The notes under the pieces were generated by a model that made no database searches, had not been told where the DNA came from, and worked only from the letters and a program-made list of their open reading frames with translations. This document shows, one piece after another, positions 52,670-60,571 of a DNA stretch of 64,000 nucleotides (positions within the stretch are counted from its first letter, which is position 1; every line of letters begins with the position of its first letter). The translations under genes and the position numbers were made by a program. The stretch is taken from positions 1 through 64,000 of the forward strand of contig JAJCZE010000011.1 in NCBI GenBank assembly GCA_029262555.1. The letters run 5' to 3'. This DNA comes from Candidatus Babelota bacterium (lineage in GTDB: Bacteria; Babelota; Babeliae; Babelales; Vermiphilaceae).

Positions 52670-53113
52670 TCATCGTTTTTTCTCTCTATGGCAGCGCACC
52701 AAAAAAGTATGTAATACTTCTTTGAGGTCTGGATCTTCGATGCGATTGAGAGCGCGCTCTTCGGATTCTGATATCGTAACGGGCGCATTCCAAAACGTTG
52801 ATGCTGTACGCTTTTGCTCTTTTTTCTTTGGAACTTTGGTTCCTCGTTGTTTGAAGCGTATCGTTTTAAAGCGAGGTTGGTCTAGGCTTTTATTAATCGT
52901 CTCGAGTATTGTTGGTCCCATAAGATAGAGCTCTTGCAGCCAACTTGAATTTTGCACACCCAAAATAATAGAATCATCTTGAATTTTTTCTATGGATACA
53001 TGCGTGGAGAGTGTACCCATAATTTCGGGCCACCTTTTAAAGAGGCCAATTTTCCAGTTGTTTTCTTTTTTTTGTAGGAGCGGAGACAACAATGATTTAA
53101 TATGTGTAGCCAT
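52670..53113 (-). CDS. DUF721/DciA-like protein
   Basis: 147 aa. The N-terminal half shows the DUF721 pattern, WPEIMGTLSTHVSIEKIQDD then VQNSSWLQELYLMGPTILET. The family includes DciA, which loads the replicative helicase in many bacteria lacking DnaC. A basic linker and a helical C-terminus follow. First gene of the operon with the TPR protein and murG. Assignment to DciA itself is likely but not proved. Confidence 0.8.
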   Translation of the reverse strand: MATHIKSLLSPLLQKKENNWKIGLFKRWPEIMGTLSTHVSIEKIQDDSIILGVQNSSWLQELYLMGPTILETINKSLDQPRFKTIRFKQRGTKVPKKKEQKRTASTFWNAPVTISESEERALNRIEDPDLKEVLHTFLVRCHREKKR

Positions 53114-53258
53114 AGCAAAACCTCATTTAATGAAGAGTAAGTATAGCATGAATTTAGTTTTGATTTGATTTTTGTGATAAAAAGGGTAAGGTTTACGCGA
53201 AATTAATTACCCCAAAAAAATGAGTACAGTATGCAAGACAACGTATCTAACTGTTTGT

Positions 53259-53288
53259 TTGATCGTGCGATGGAATTAAGGGTATAGT
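53259..53288 (+). promoter_or_regulatory. Candidate promoter of the 53347 gene
   Basis: TTGATC (53259-53264) and TATAGT (53283-53288), 18 bp apart, about 60 bp upstream of the ATG. Confidence 0.5.
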
Positions 53289-53346
53289 AGTAACGAAAAT
53301 AAGAGAGAAACCTAAAAAAGATTCTCTCTTTAAAAAGGAGTTTTAA

Positions 53347-53796
53347 ATGAAACGTTTCATGATGGCGTTATTATTTATAAGCGCTCAGGCCGCTTTTGCA
53401 GCTGATTCAGGACAGCCTGAAAACATACCGCTGCCCCCTGTGAGCGGCTGCTTAATGCAATTGGTTGGTGGCGTGCGAGTATTGGCGGACGCTGCGCGTT
53501 CAAATCCAACAATTGCTGCCGCTTTAGCTGCAGCTCGTGCGATGGCTGATACAGTAGGTGCAGAAGAGGCCGCTGGTAATGCGAGTGCTGCTGAAAGAGG
53601 CGAAGTTCGCGATGATGATGCAGACACAGATGATGAATCAGCAACTCCCGAGGGTCTTACTGCAGATTCAGAGTCTGCAGTAAGAAACGCAGCGTTTTTA
53701 AAGCGAATTGCTGCGCTTGAGGCAGAGCTTGCTGCAATAAAAGCAGCAGCGAAAACGAATGCAGACGTATGCGCTGCATTGAATCAAACCGCGTAA
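53347..53796 (+). CDS. Small secreted Ala-rich protein, unknown
   Basis: 149 aa. Signal peptide (MKRFMMALLFISAQAAFAAD), Ala-rich helices (about 45-80), an acidic patch (VRDDDADTDDESA) and a C-terminal helix with heptad spacing (FLKRIAALEAELAAIKAAA) that may form a coiled coil. AAAAAGGAG precedes the ATG. Not recognised. Single-gene unit with its own promoter and terminator. Confidence 0.72.
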   Translation: MKRFMMALLFISAQAAFAADSGQPENIPLPPVSGCLMQLVGGVRVLADAARSNPTIAAALAAARAMADTVGAEEAAGNASAAERGEVRDDDADTDDESATPEGLTADSESAVRNAAFLKRIAALEAELAAIKAAAKTNADVCAALNQTA

Positions 53797-53825
53797 TAAT
53801 CAAAGAAAGAGACTGAACGATACGG

Positions 53826-53848
53826 CCCGGCAGAAATGCCGGGTTTTT
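53826..53848 (+). terminator. Rho-independent terminator of the 53347 gene
   Basis: CCCGGCA and TGCCGGG, 4-nt loop GAAA, then T5. About 30 nt past the stop. Confidence 0.93.
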
Positions 53849-53942
53849 CGTGTCATTCGCAGAGTTGTTGACATTATTCACTTTGCATGCAAAAGATAGA
53901 CACACGATATGTGGTAGTGAAATGCATTGAAAAAAGGATACC

Positions 53943-54665
53943 ATGAAGAAAATTTCGTTACTTATTATGGTAAGTATGGTGAGTGTATTAATGGCGCCTC
54001 CTAAAAAAAATCATCTATCTTCTCGAGAGCTTGCGGCTGCTCGTAGATTAAGCACGCGCCCTGGAGGAATGCCTCCCGGAGATAAAACGATTCGAGCGGC
54101 TCGAACTGTAATAGCCGTTGAGGACGCTACTCGTGGAGCTGCGGCAGACGCAAAAGGTCACAAAAGAGAGCGTTCTGCAAGTGAAACTGATTTAGATGCA
54201 ATAGCGGGACCGGGAGCTGCTGCTCAAATTAAACGAGATCCAAAAGATCAAAGGCGTAAAGATACATTAGCAGCATTGAGAAAGGCAATTAAAAAATCGA
54301 GCGCTTTGGCGGTACTGCTTGCGCATCAAGAGGCTCAAGCAGAATATGATGAAGGTGTTGCGCTTGCAATGCAGCAGCTTCGAACAGATTCTAATCGTCT
54401 TCGCGCAGAGCGTGATCGCTTACAAGAAGAAAATGATGCATTGAAGCAAGTAGCTGCAGCATCAGTAGCGGCAGGCCAATCTGAATCGGATGCACGATTT
54501 GAACGAATGGAACAAAATTTGCAGCAGATGGCTGCTCTTTTACGAGCGCAATCAGCGGGTGCGAGTGCTGCAGCGTCTTCGCCGTATGGAGAATTGCCAC
54601 CTCCGCCTCCGGGATTTGATGCTGACCCTGTGATTCCACCACCTCCACTTGATGATGCTTTTTAA
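53943..54665 (+). CDS. Secreted coiled-coil protein with proline-rich C-terminus
   Basis: 240 aa. A short N-terminal signal (MKKISLLIMVSMVSVLMAPP) followed by basic and Ala-rich sequence; a coiled coil at about 145-175 (LRTDSNRLRAERDRLQEEND) and a second helix with FERMEQNLQQMAALLRA. The end is Pro-rich with ELPPPPPGFD and IPPPPLDDAF. LPPPPP fits the [FYWL]PxPP pattern bound by EVH1 domains of Ena/VASP, as used by ActA. A role in host interaction is a guess. The stop codon is part of the 40-bp repeat at 54661-54700. Confidence 0.72.
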   Translation: MKKISLLIMVSMVSVLMAPPKKNHLSSRELAAARRLSTRPGGMPPGDKTIRAARTVIAVEDATRGAAADAKGHKRERSASETDLDAIAGPGAAAQIKRDPKDQRRKDTLAALRKAIKKSSALAVLLAHQEAQAEYDEGVALAMQQLRTDSNRLRAERDRLQEENDALKQVAAASVAAGQSESDARFERMEQNLQQMAALLRAQSAGASAAASSPYGELPPPPPGFDADPVIPPPPLDDAF

Positions 54666-54700
54666 TCGAGTTCAGTTTCGATCGCATGCATTTCAAAAAA
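54661..54700. repeat. 40-bp direct repeat, copy 1
   Basis: Identical over 40 bp to 55267-55306, which is the 3' end of the nuclease-like gene (coding FEMHAIETELD and stop on the minus strand). Copy 1 has no other part of that gene. The repeats lie 606 bp apart and enclose the small ankyrin gene. Confidence 0.95.
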
Positions 54701-54763
54701 GCATAGTTGGTGCTTCTATTTTAATAGTTTTTTTATGATGACCCACTTTTTTGCGTAAAACTC

Positions 54764-54795
54764 TTGAATCCCCCCCCCCTCCTTTGTGTTACTAT
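54764..54795 (+). promoter_or_regulatory. Putative promoter with C10 tract in the spacer
   Basis: TTGAAT (54764-54769) and TACTAT (54790-54795) enclose ten C (54770-54779) in a 20-bp spacer, about 40 bp before the ankyrin gene ATG. Loss of two or three C would bring the spacing to 17-18 bp. If this is the promoter, slippage could switch it. Confidence 0.45.
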
Positions 54796-54836
54796 TTGTA
54801 ATGATAGTAGTGTTTTTAATGTGTATAGGAGGAATT

Positions 54837-55229
54837 ATGAAGAAAGTTTTAATGCCACTTTGTTTTTCGGTAGTTGTAAGTGTTGTACTTGGTGGAAGCA
54901 TTCAGGCTGCTGCTCCAAGGGTGCCTCAATTGATAAGGCTTATTATGAGGGGTAACCTTGAAAATATACAAAAGTTTTTGGATTTAGGTGCGAATGTTAA
55001 TGTAGCAACCGATGAAGGCATAACTCCGTTGATTTATGTTGCTATGATGCCCGATACTCCAGCAAATAGGACTTTGATAAGGGATCTTTTGAATGCGGGA
55101 GCGGATAAAAATGTTCGGGATCAGAATGGTATGACTGCAGAAGATTATGCGAGAAGACAGGGCATGGATGAAGTAGCTGATATGATTCGTGATTATAGAC
55201 TTGGTAGCCTAACAAAGCCCGCAAGGTAA
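54837..55229 (+). CDS. Small secreted ankyrin-repeat protein
   Basis: 130 aa from the ATG at 54837 with a strong AGGAGG. Signal peptide (MKKVLMPLCFSVVVSVVLGG). Three ankyrin-type units: LIRLIMRGNLENIQKFLDLG, ITPLIYVAMMPDTPANRTLI and GMTAEDYARRQGMDEVADMI. The gene lies inside a segment enclosed by 40-bp repeats, and a C10 tract lies in its upstream region. A small interaction protein, perhaps acquired or duplicated recently. Confidence 0.82.
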   Translation: MKKVLMPLCFSVVVSVVLGGSIQAAAPRVPQLIRLIMRGNLENIQKFLDLGANVNVATDEGITPLIYVAMMPDTPANRTLIRDLLNAGADKNVRDQNGMTAEDYARRQGMDEVADMIRDYRLGSLTKPAR

Positions 55230-55266
55230 TAAATCGTTTTTTGAGGCATAATTTTAACTTAGGCTG

Positions 55267-55306
55267 TTTAATCGAGTTCAGTTTCGATCGCATGCATTTC
55301 AAAAAA
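55267..55306. repeat. 40-bp direct repeat, copy 2
   Basis: Matches copy 1 at 54661-54700 exactly. It holds the last 11 codons and stop of the nuclease-like gene, so this is probably the original. Confidence 0.95.
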
Positions 55307-55849
55307 ATGTTTCCATCGCGGAGGAAATGGTTGCTTGGATGCCACTACGTATTCAACGTCATTTCCTTGCGCGCGTAAGGCGGCAACGATGCGTTGCTGA
55401 TGAATGAATTGTGCTTCTAGTTTTTTGAGATCGGAACGCCATTTTCTATTTTTGCATTCATAAAAAGTGCTACTGTTACCTTGTAAGGCGATGATATCAA
55501 ACTCTCGTTGCTCATTGCCGGCAGGTGATTGCACTATTGTGCCAAATGATTGGACTACGCGTGGTTGGCGCTCGGAACTGTGCATTTTATGAATAAGCAG
55601 TGCCTTTTCCAATTCATACCAATATCCTTTTTGACTTGGTGATCCATGAGAGCGGGCAATGTTTTTGAGTACAATTAAAAAGCCGGGCGTGCATTCAAAA
55701 AGATGGCATGCGCGCTCAACTTCAGATTGTTGACTTGGGGATGCGGTAATTATTTGTCGTGCAAGTTTGCTTGTTGCGCGTTGGGCGCAAAATGAAAAGG
55801 CGCAAAAAAGAAGTTGAAAGGAAAGTAAGAGGAATATACGCGGCTTCAT
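55268..55849 (-). CDS. Secreted PD-(D/E)xK nuclease-like protein
   Basis: 193 aa. Signal peptide (MKPRIFLLLSFQLLFCAFSF). The core shows a restriction-endonuclease-like pattern: a helix with Glu (YWYELEKALLIHKM), REFDIIALQG, then STFYECKNRKW with E-x-K, and a following helix KLEAQFIHQQRIVAAL. That is the order of catalytic residues in Mrr/YraN-type nucleases. A signal peptide is unusual for this fold. AAGGAG precedes the ATG. It follows holB by 16 bp on the minus strand, so it shares the tmk-holB transcript. Confidence 0.72.
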   Translation of the reverse strand: MKPRIFLLLSFQLLFCAFSFCAQRATSKLARQIITASPSQQSEVERACHLFECTPGFLIVLKNIARSHGSPSQKGYWYELEKALLIHKMHSSERQPRVVQSFGTIVQSPAGNEQREFDIIALQGNSSTFYECKNRKWRSDLKKLEAQFIHQQRIVAALRAQGNDVEYVVASKQPFPPRWKHFFEMHAIETELD

Positions 55850-55865
55850 TTACTCCTTGTTTTAG

Positions 55866-56621
55866 TTATACCCCCTTAACTGATAAAAAAAGATCTTTCC
55901 AAAGCAGTTTACTGCTTCCCGGCATGGGCGGCTGTGCATGAGCGTCAGAAAAATGTGAAATAATTTTCATGCAGGAAGTTTGCAGTTCACTGCTTTTTTC
56001 TATCACAGCAGTGCGATAAGTGCTAATCCAATGTGAAAGCAGTGCATCCAAAAGCTCTTTGCTTTCATGTTCTGTAATGCCAGATTGATCAACCGCTTTT
56101 GCAAAAGTTGCCGGATCATGGAATGCAGTGCTGGTAAAAAAATCAAACAATGGATGATTGCTATATGAAGAGTCTTGCAATGCAAGATTGTGAATTGCGC
56201 ATCGAGAGCGAATCGTAGGCACTACACCATTAAGCCGTTCGGCTAAAAATATAAAGTGATAGCCGGCGGGTGGTTCTTCTACTGATTTAAGTAAACTATT
56301 TGCGCACGCAGGAGGCATCATGTCTGCTTTTTCAATAATAAAGAAAAAAGGATCATTATCATCACGCGCAAAAGAGAGTTGCTCAAATAATGATTCAAAT
56401 TGATCACGTGTATATTTTTTTTCTGGTGCGATCCACATCGTAGCATGATGTTGCTGCTCGCGAACCATTCGGCATGAAACGCAAGTTTGGCATCCATTTT
56501 GCATGCATAGTTTTGATTGCACCATTGCAAACGCATGTTTGTATGCGGTTTCATGTGACCCAATTAAAAGATGTGCAGGAATCGTAGTATCAAATACTAC
56601 GGGCGATGTTGATTCATCCAT
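55866..56621 (-). CDS. holB: DNA polymerase III delta-prime subunit
   Basis: 251 aa, shorter than the E. coli form (334). AAA+ features: HLLIGSHETA in place of Walker A (delta-prime lacks ATPase), the zinc module CMQNGCQTCVSC, the Walker B-like FFFIIEKADMM, sensor 1 ANSLLKSVEEPP and the arginine finger region IRSRC. It is a clamp-loader subunit. The start overlaps the end of tmk by 25 bp, a common pairing. Confidence 0.88.
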   Translation of the reverse strand: MDESTSPVVFDTTIPAHLLIGSHETAYKHAFAMVQSKLCMQNGCQTCVSCRMVREQQHHATMWIAPEKKYTRDQFESLFEQLSFARDDNDPFFFIIEKADMMPPACANSLLKSVEEPPAGYHFIFLAERLNGVVPTIRSRCAIHNLALQDSSYSNHPLFDFFTSTAFHDPATFAKAVDQSGITEHESKELLDALLSHWISTYRTAVIEKSSELQTSCMKIISHFSDAHAQPPMPGSSKLLWKDLFLSVKGV

Positions 56622-57214
56622 TGTGAGAGTGCCTTTCCAGCGGTAAGTATTACGTTATCGGGAGTTTGAGTGCCATCAAGAGTGATTACGTCTGTGCGAT
56701 CTTGATACAGTTCATTGAATCCGGTAATCAGACGATCCACAAATTCTTTTTGTTCCTTTTCAAATGCAGAAAGTGCACCTCGATTTTGCACTCTTTGAGC
56801 TGCAGTAGTGCCATCAATTTTAACGTAAAGCGTAAGATCTGGCGTAATGCCCTGGAGTGCCCATGCATTTACTTGTTTGATCATCTGCTTATCAATGCCA
56901 CGGCCATACCCTTGATATACCAAAGAAGAATCGCCCATGCGATCGGTAATTACAATGGTGCCTTGTGCAAGTGCTGGTTTGATTACTTCTTGCACGTGCT
57001 GCGCACGATCAGCAGCAAAAAGTAGAAATTCAGAGACTGGGTTAATCGGCATTGGCTGTGTTTGCAAAATAGTGCGCAATTGCTTGCCTAATGCACTTCC
57101 GCCCGGCTCTTTAGTAAGTAAGACCGTTTTGCCACTTTTTTGTAACAGTTGTGCTAAGCGTTGCGCAAGTGTGCTTTTTCCAGAACCATCAATACCTTCA
57201 ATGCAGATCAGCAT
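56597..57214 (-). CDS. tmk: Thymidylate kinase
   Basis: 205 aa. P-loop IEGIDGSGKST, the DR motif TDRMGDSSLVYQGYGRGID and a lid region with RVQNRGALSAFE. It phosphorylates dTMP to dTDP. Upstream by 11 bp is the small secreted protein gene at 57226; downstream holB overlaps. Confidence 0.96.
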   Translation of the reverse strand: MLICIEGIDGSGKSTLAQRLAQLLQKSGKTVLLTKEPGGSALGKQLRTILQTQPMPINPVSEFLLFAADRAQHVQEVIKPALAQGTIVITDRMGDSSLVYQGYGRGIDKQMIKQVNAWALQGITPDLTLYVKIDGTTAAQRVQNRGALSAFEKEQKEFVDRLITGFNELYQDRTDVITLDGTQTPDNVILTAGKALSQWMNQHRP

Positions 57215-57225
57215 GGCAATCCTTT

Positions 57226-57510
57226 TTAATTGTTTTTAAGTATGATGGAAACGACCTGACCTACTATATGCCTATCGGGCGCTCCGGGACGATGATATCC
57301 CATATTAACAATGTCGCCTATGCCAAATCGTGGGATGTATTTCATATCGCAAGGGTCAAAATAGTGTAGATTTCCTTGAGCGTCTTTTATTGTAATAATT
57401 TGTATCTGAGAGGAGAGCGTATTGGCTCGATGGCTTGCGATTGAGGCGTGGTGTGCGGCGTAAACAGGTGTAATTATGGTGGCAAGGATAATGAGTATAT
57501 TTATTTTCAT
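57226..57510 (-). CDS. Small secreted beta-rich protein, paralogue 1
   Basis: 94 aa. Signal peptide (MKINILIILATIITPVYA), then IQIITIKDAQGNLHYFDPCD, a GIGDIVNMGYHRPG strand-turn and GQVVSIIL. It aligns with the next gene upstream (57536-57796), which has ALITIIDSEGKKHTFNIS, WGDTVTMGYDDARG and GQIIQIS. A small SH3- or OB-like barrel is plausible. Not recognised. Confidence 0.7.
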   Translation of the reverse strand: MKINILIILATIITPVYAAHHASIASHRANTLSSQIQIITIKDAQGNLHYFDPCDMKYIPRFGIGDIVNMGYHRPGAPDRHIVGQVVSIILKNN

Positions 57511-57535
57511 TTTATTCTCGATATAAAAACAAATG

Positions 57536-57796
57536 TTATTTATATGAAATTTGTATAATTTGCCCTGTTACCCTGTGATGGCCGCGTGCGTCATCATATC
57601 CCATTGTGACAGTGTCTCCCCAGTTGAATAGAGGAGTGCTGCGCATGCTTGAAATGTTAAATGTATGCTTTTTGCCTTCTGAATCTATGATGGTAATTAG
57701 GGCTGGTTTTTTTGCTACTGGAAACGCGCCATATTTACTTGCACATAAAGAAGCAAGAGGGGCAAGAAGTGCGAGTGCGAAAATTAGTTTTTTCAT
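57536..57796 (-). CDS. Small secreted beta-rich protein, paralogue 2
   Basis: 86 aa. Signal peptide (MKKLIFALALLAPLASLCAS). Mature domain of about 65 residues with five probable strands, similar over its whole length to the 57226 product. GGAGG precedes the ATG. First gene of the run that continues through tmk, holB and the nuclease-like gene. Function unknown. Confidence 0.7.
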   Translation of the reverse strand: MKKLIFALALLAPLASLCASKYGAFPVAKKPALITIIDSEGKKHTFNISSMRSTPLFNWGDTVTMGYDDARGHHRVTGQIIQISYK

Positions 57797-57888
57797 AGGG
57801 CCTCCATGTATACGATTTAAATACCAAAAAAACGATATCTATGATACATCTAAGTATACGAGCAATATAAGTTTTTTCCAGGATGTTA

Positions 57889-58101
57889 ATGATAAAAAAA
57901 GTTTCTGTAGAGCCAGGATGTACCACCTGCGGGCTGTGCGAATTTTTAGCGCCGGATGTATTTGAGGTGACTGATATTTCGCATGTTAAAAAAGATGCAA
58001 ATTATGTACGCAATGCTGAAGCGATTAAAGAGGCTGCAGCACGATGCCCTGTGCAGGTTATAACGTATCAGGATGACGATGCTGATTCAGCCAAAGATTA
58101 A
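57889..58101 (+). CDS. Single-cluster [4Fe-4S] ferredoxin
   Basis: 70 aa from the ATG at 57889, with AGGA upstream; an ATG at 57883 is also possible but is less well spaced. CTTCGLCE (C-x2-C-x2-C) near the start and a distal CPVQVI (CP) give four ligands for one [4Fe-4S] cluster. A small cytoplasmic electron carrier. The C-terminal end is acidic. It overlaps the acyl-CoA ligase gene, so the two are translated together. Confidence 0.9.
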   Translation: MIKKVSVEPGCTTCGLCEFLAPDVFEVTDISHVKKDANYVRNAEAIKEAAARCPVQVITYQDDDADSAKD

Positions 58102-59620
58102 TGAGCAAACGTTTTATGATAATTTATATGAGTCTTTAAAAAAAGATGGCCGCCTGCTCTATGCAGGGCGGCTTTTAGAACGAGGTGCGCAAAAGTTTGG
58201 TGACCTGCCGTTTATTATTTTTAACGATCAGACGTTTTCATATAATGATTTGTATCGACGCGCAGCAGCATTTGCAAAGGTGTTGAAAGAAAAAGGACTC
58301 AAGCCGCGTGATCGTGTTTTAATTTGTTTTGAAAATGCTCCCGAATTTTACGTTGCGTATTATGGAGTGTGGCAGGCGGGTGGCGTAGTTGCGCCAGTAA
58401 ATACGTTTTTAAAAGAGCGTGAGCTTGCGCATATTATTGAAGATGCAAAGCCTGCGTTTATTATTACCTCTTCTGATCGTGTTGAGCTTTTTCAAAAAGC
58501 AGATGGAGAGCATCTTCCTCCGATTTTAACTCCCGAAGATATGCCAGAGCCGGGTGCTGACTTTGTTCCCGATGAGCCTATTGAACTTGGTGAGGATGAA
58601 ATGGCGGCATTGTTATATACGTCTGGCACTACGGGCGTCCCTAAGGGAGTGATGCTCAGTTCAAAAAATATTATTACCAATATTGCGCAGGGCGTATCTC
58701 GCATACAGATTGGCTTTGAGGAGCGGCTTTTTGGAGTGCTTCCACTTTTTCATGTATTTGCGCAAAATGTCTGCGTTTGGGCAGCCCCTTTTATTGGCGC
58801 CACGGTAATATTAGTTCCTAAAATTGATCGTCGTTATATTCTTTCTGCGCTCAAGCATAAGCCAACAGGATTTTTTGGCGTTCCTGCACTGTATGGATTG
58901 CTTTGTTTATTAAAAACTGCACCCCTTGATACGGTCCGCTTTTTTGTATCGGGCGGTGATGCGTTGCCTGATAAAATTCGTGCTTATTTTGCGCTACTGT
59001 ATCGTCGAAAAATTGCGAATGGGTATGGGCTTACTGAAACATCACCAGTGCTTGCATTTGATTGGGAAGATGTTGCGCAGCCAACTGGCACGCTTGGAAA
59101 GCCAGTGTGTAATCTTGCAGTTGAAGTTCGAGATGAAAAAGGAGCTGCATTGCCGCAGGGCGCTATTGGTGAGCTGTGGGTGAAGGGCGATAATATTATG
59201 CTTGGGTATTATAATGCGCCTGAAGAAACTGAAAAAGTGCTCAAAGACGGATGGTTTAATACGGGCGATATGATGTATCTTTCCGATGATGGCAAACTCG
59301 TGATCACCGGCCGCACGAAAGATTTGATTATTCATAAAGGTATTAATATTTATCCGCAAGAAATTGAAAACGTTATTATGACCGATCCAAACGTGATTCG
59401 CGTTGGCGTGATTGGCAAAGAAGACCCATCCCATGGGCAAGTTCCGATTGCATACGTGCAGCTACGCGAGCAAAAAGAAGGAATGGAGCAGATTTTGCAA
59501 GAGCTTTGCAAACAGCAACTTGCACCGTATAAGATTCCACGAAGCTTTTTTTGCCAGGTGGAAGATTTGCCGCTTACAGCGACCAATAAAGTGGATAAAA
59601 AGCAATTGCGCAGTAAGTGA
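58079..59620 (+). CDS. AMP-forming acyl-CoA synthetase (long-chain type)
   Basis: 513 aa from the ATG at 58079 (58073 also possible). Adenylate-forming family motifs: ALLYTSGTTGVPKGVMLS (P-loop), ANGYGLTETSPVLAF, WFNTGDMMYLSDDGKLVITG, RTKDLIIHKGINIYPQEIE and the C-terminal catalytic Lys in LTATNKVDKKQLR. It activates a fatty or related carboxylic acid to its CoA thioester. Directly downstream of the ferredoxin. Substrate chain length unknown. Confidence 0.93.
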   Translation: MLIQPKINEQTFYDNLYESLKKDGRLLYAGRLLERGAQKFGDLPFIIFNDQTFSYNDLYRRAAAFAKVLKEKGLKPRDRVLICFENAPEFYVAYYGVWQAGGVVAPVNTFLKERELAHIIEDAKPAFIITSSDRVELFQKADGEHLPPILTPEDMPEPGADFVPDEPIELGEDEMAALLYTSGTTGVPKGVMLSSKNIITNIAQGVSRIQIGFEERLFGVLPLFHVFAQNVCVWAAPFIGATVILVPKIDRRYILSALKHKPTGFFGVPALYGLLCLLKTAPLDTVRFFVSGGDALPDKIRAYFALLYRRKIANGYGLTETSPVLAFDWEDVAQPTGTLGKPVCNLAVEVRDEKGAALPQGAIGELWVKGDNIMLGYYNAPEETEKVLKDGWFNTGDMMYLSDDGKLVITGRTKDLIIHKGINIYPQEIENVIMTDPNVIRVGVIGKEDPSHGQVPIAYVQLREQKEGMEQILQELCKQQLAPYKIPRSFFCQVEDLPLTATNKVDKKQLRSK

Positions 59621-59833
59621 TTTTTATCGAAGGATACGTCATTGATTTCTTTTTTCTGGTCGGTATACTACCAATATAGTTTAACTCTCTTATCTATCTA
59701 GGGAGATGTCCATGATAATTTGCTCAGACGCTGTATAAGCGATTTTCATTTTAGCTGCATTCGCAGCACATAGTTTCATAGTTTTATGCACAAATCGTGC
59801 ATTGTTTTTTATGTATTTTTTAAAGGACTTTAT

Positions 59834-60568
59834 ATGAGTCAATCTCTTTTGCAGGTTAAAGACCTGAAAAAGCAGTATGGATCACACCATGCATTAAAAG
59901 GCGTTTCATTTTCAATTGAGCCAGGAGAAGTATTTTGCTTACTTGGCGTAAATGGCGCAGGAAAGACCACGCTTTCATCGATTATTGCGACGCTGCATCC
60001 AGCAACATCGGGCGATGTATTATATAAAGGGAAATCGATTTATAACGATGTGCCTTCATATCGTCAGCAAATTGGATATTGCGCTCAAAAGCCAAATCTT
60101 AATCCATTATTAACGGTAAAAGAGAATCTTTATTTTGCCGGAAAATATTTTGGAATGTCAGACTCTCAGATAGAGAGTCGGTTGGTTGAATTGCATCAAA
60201 GACTTGGCATTGACGAGTATCTTTCATTTAAATCGGATGAGCTTTCGGGCGGATGGAGGCAACGCTTTATGATTGCGCGAACATTGATGCATAGTCCTCG
60301 GCTTGTAATCCTTGATGAGCCTACTGTTGGATTGGATCCGGATATTCGACGTCAGCTGTGGTATTACATTCAGCATATTAAAAGTCAGGGCGTTTCTGTG
60401 CTTTTGACTACTCATTATTTAGATGAGGCTGAAAATCTTGCTGATAGAGTTTGTGTTTTATCGCAGGGAGAAGTCAAGCTGATAGACACTCCGGAAAATC
60501 TTATGAAATCATTTGATAAGAAAAATCTTGAAGAGGTATTTCTTCAACTTACTCGCAAAGAGGGATAA
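59834..60568 (+). CDS. ABC transporter ATP-binding protein
   Basis: 244 aa from the ATG at 59834 with AAAGGA upstream. Walker A GVNGAGKTT, signature LSGGWRQRFMIAR, Walker B LVILDEPTVGLDP, switch TTHYLDEAE. Closely related to the ATPase at 5056-5817. With the permease at 60572 it forms a second ABC-2 exporter. The signature has Trp-Arg where the first copy has Asn-Lys. Confidence 0.93.
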   Translation: MSQSLLQVKDLKKQYGSHHALKGVSFSIEPGEVFCLLGVNGAGKTTLSSIIATLHPATSGDVLYKGKSIYNDVPSYRQQIGYCAQKPNLNPLLTVKENLYFAGKYFGMSDSQIESRLVELHQRLGIDEYLSFKSDELSGGWRQRFMIARTLMHSPRLVILDEPTVGLDPDIRRQLWYYIQHIKSQGVSVLLTTHYLDEAENLADRVCVLSQGEVKLIDTPENLMKSFDKKNLEEVFLQLTRKEG

Positions 60569-60571
60569 CAT

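Noticed and set aside
53869-53895. Perfect TTGACA upstream of the proline-rich gene
   Set aside because: No acceptable -10 at 16-18 bp was found, so it is not listed as a promoter.
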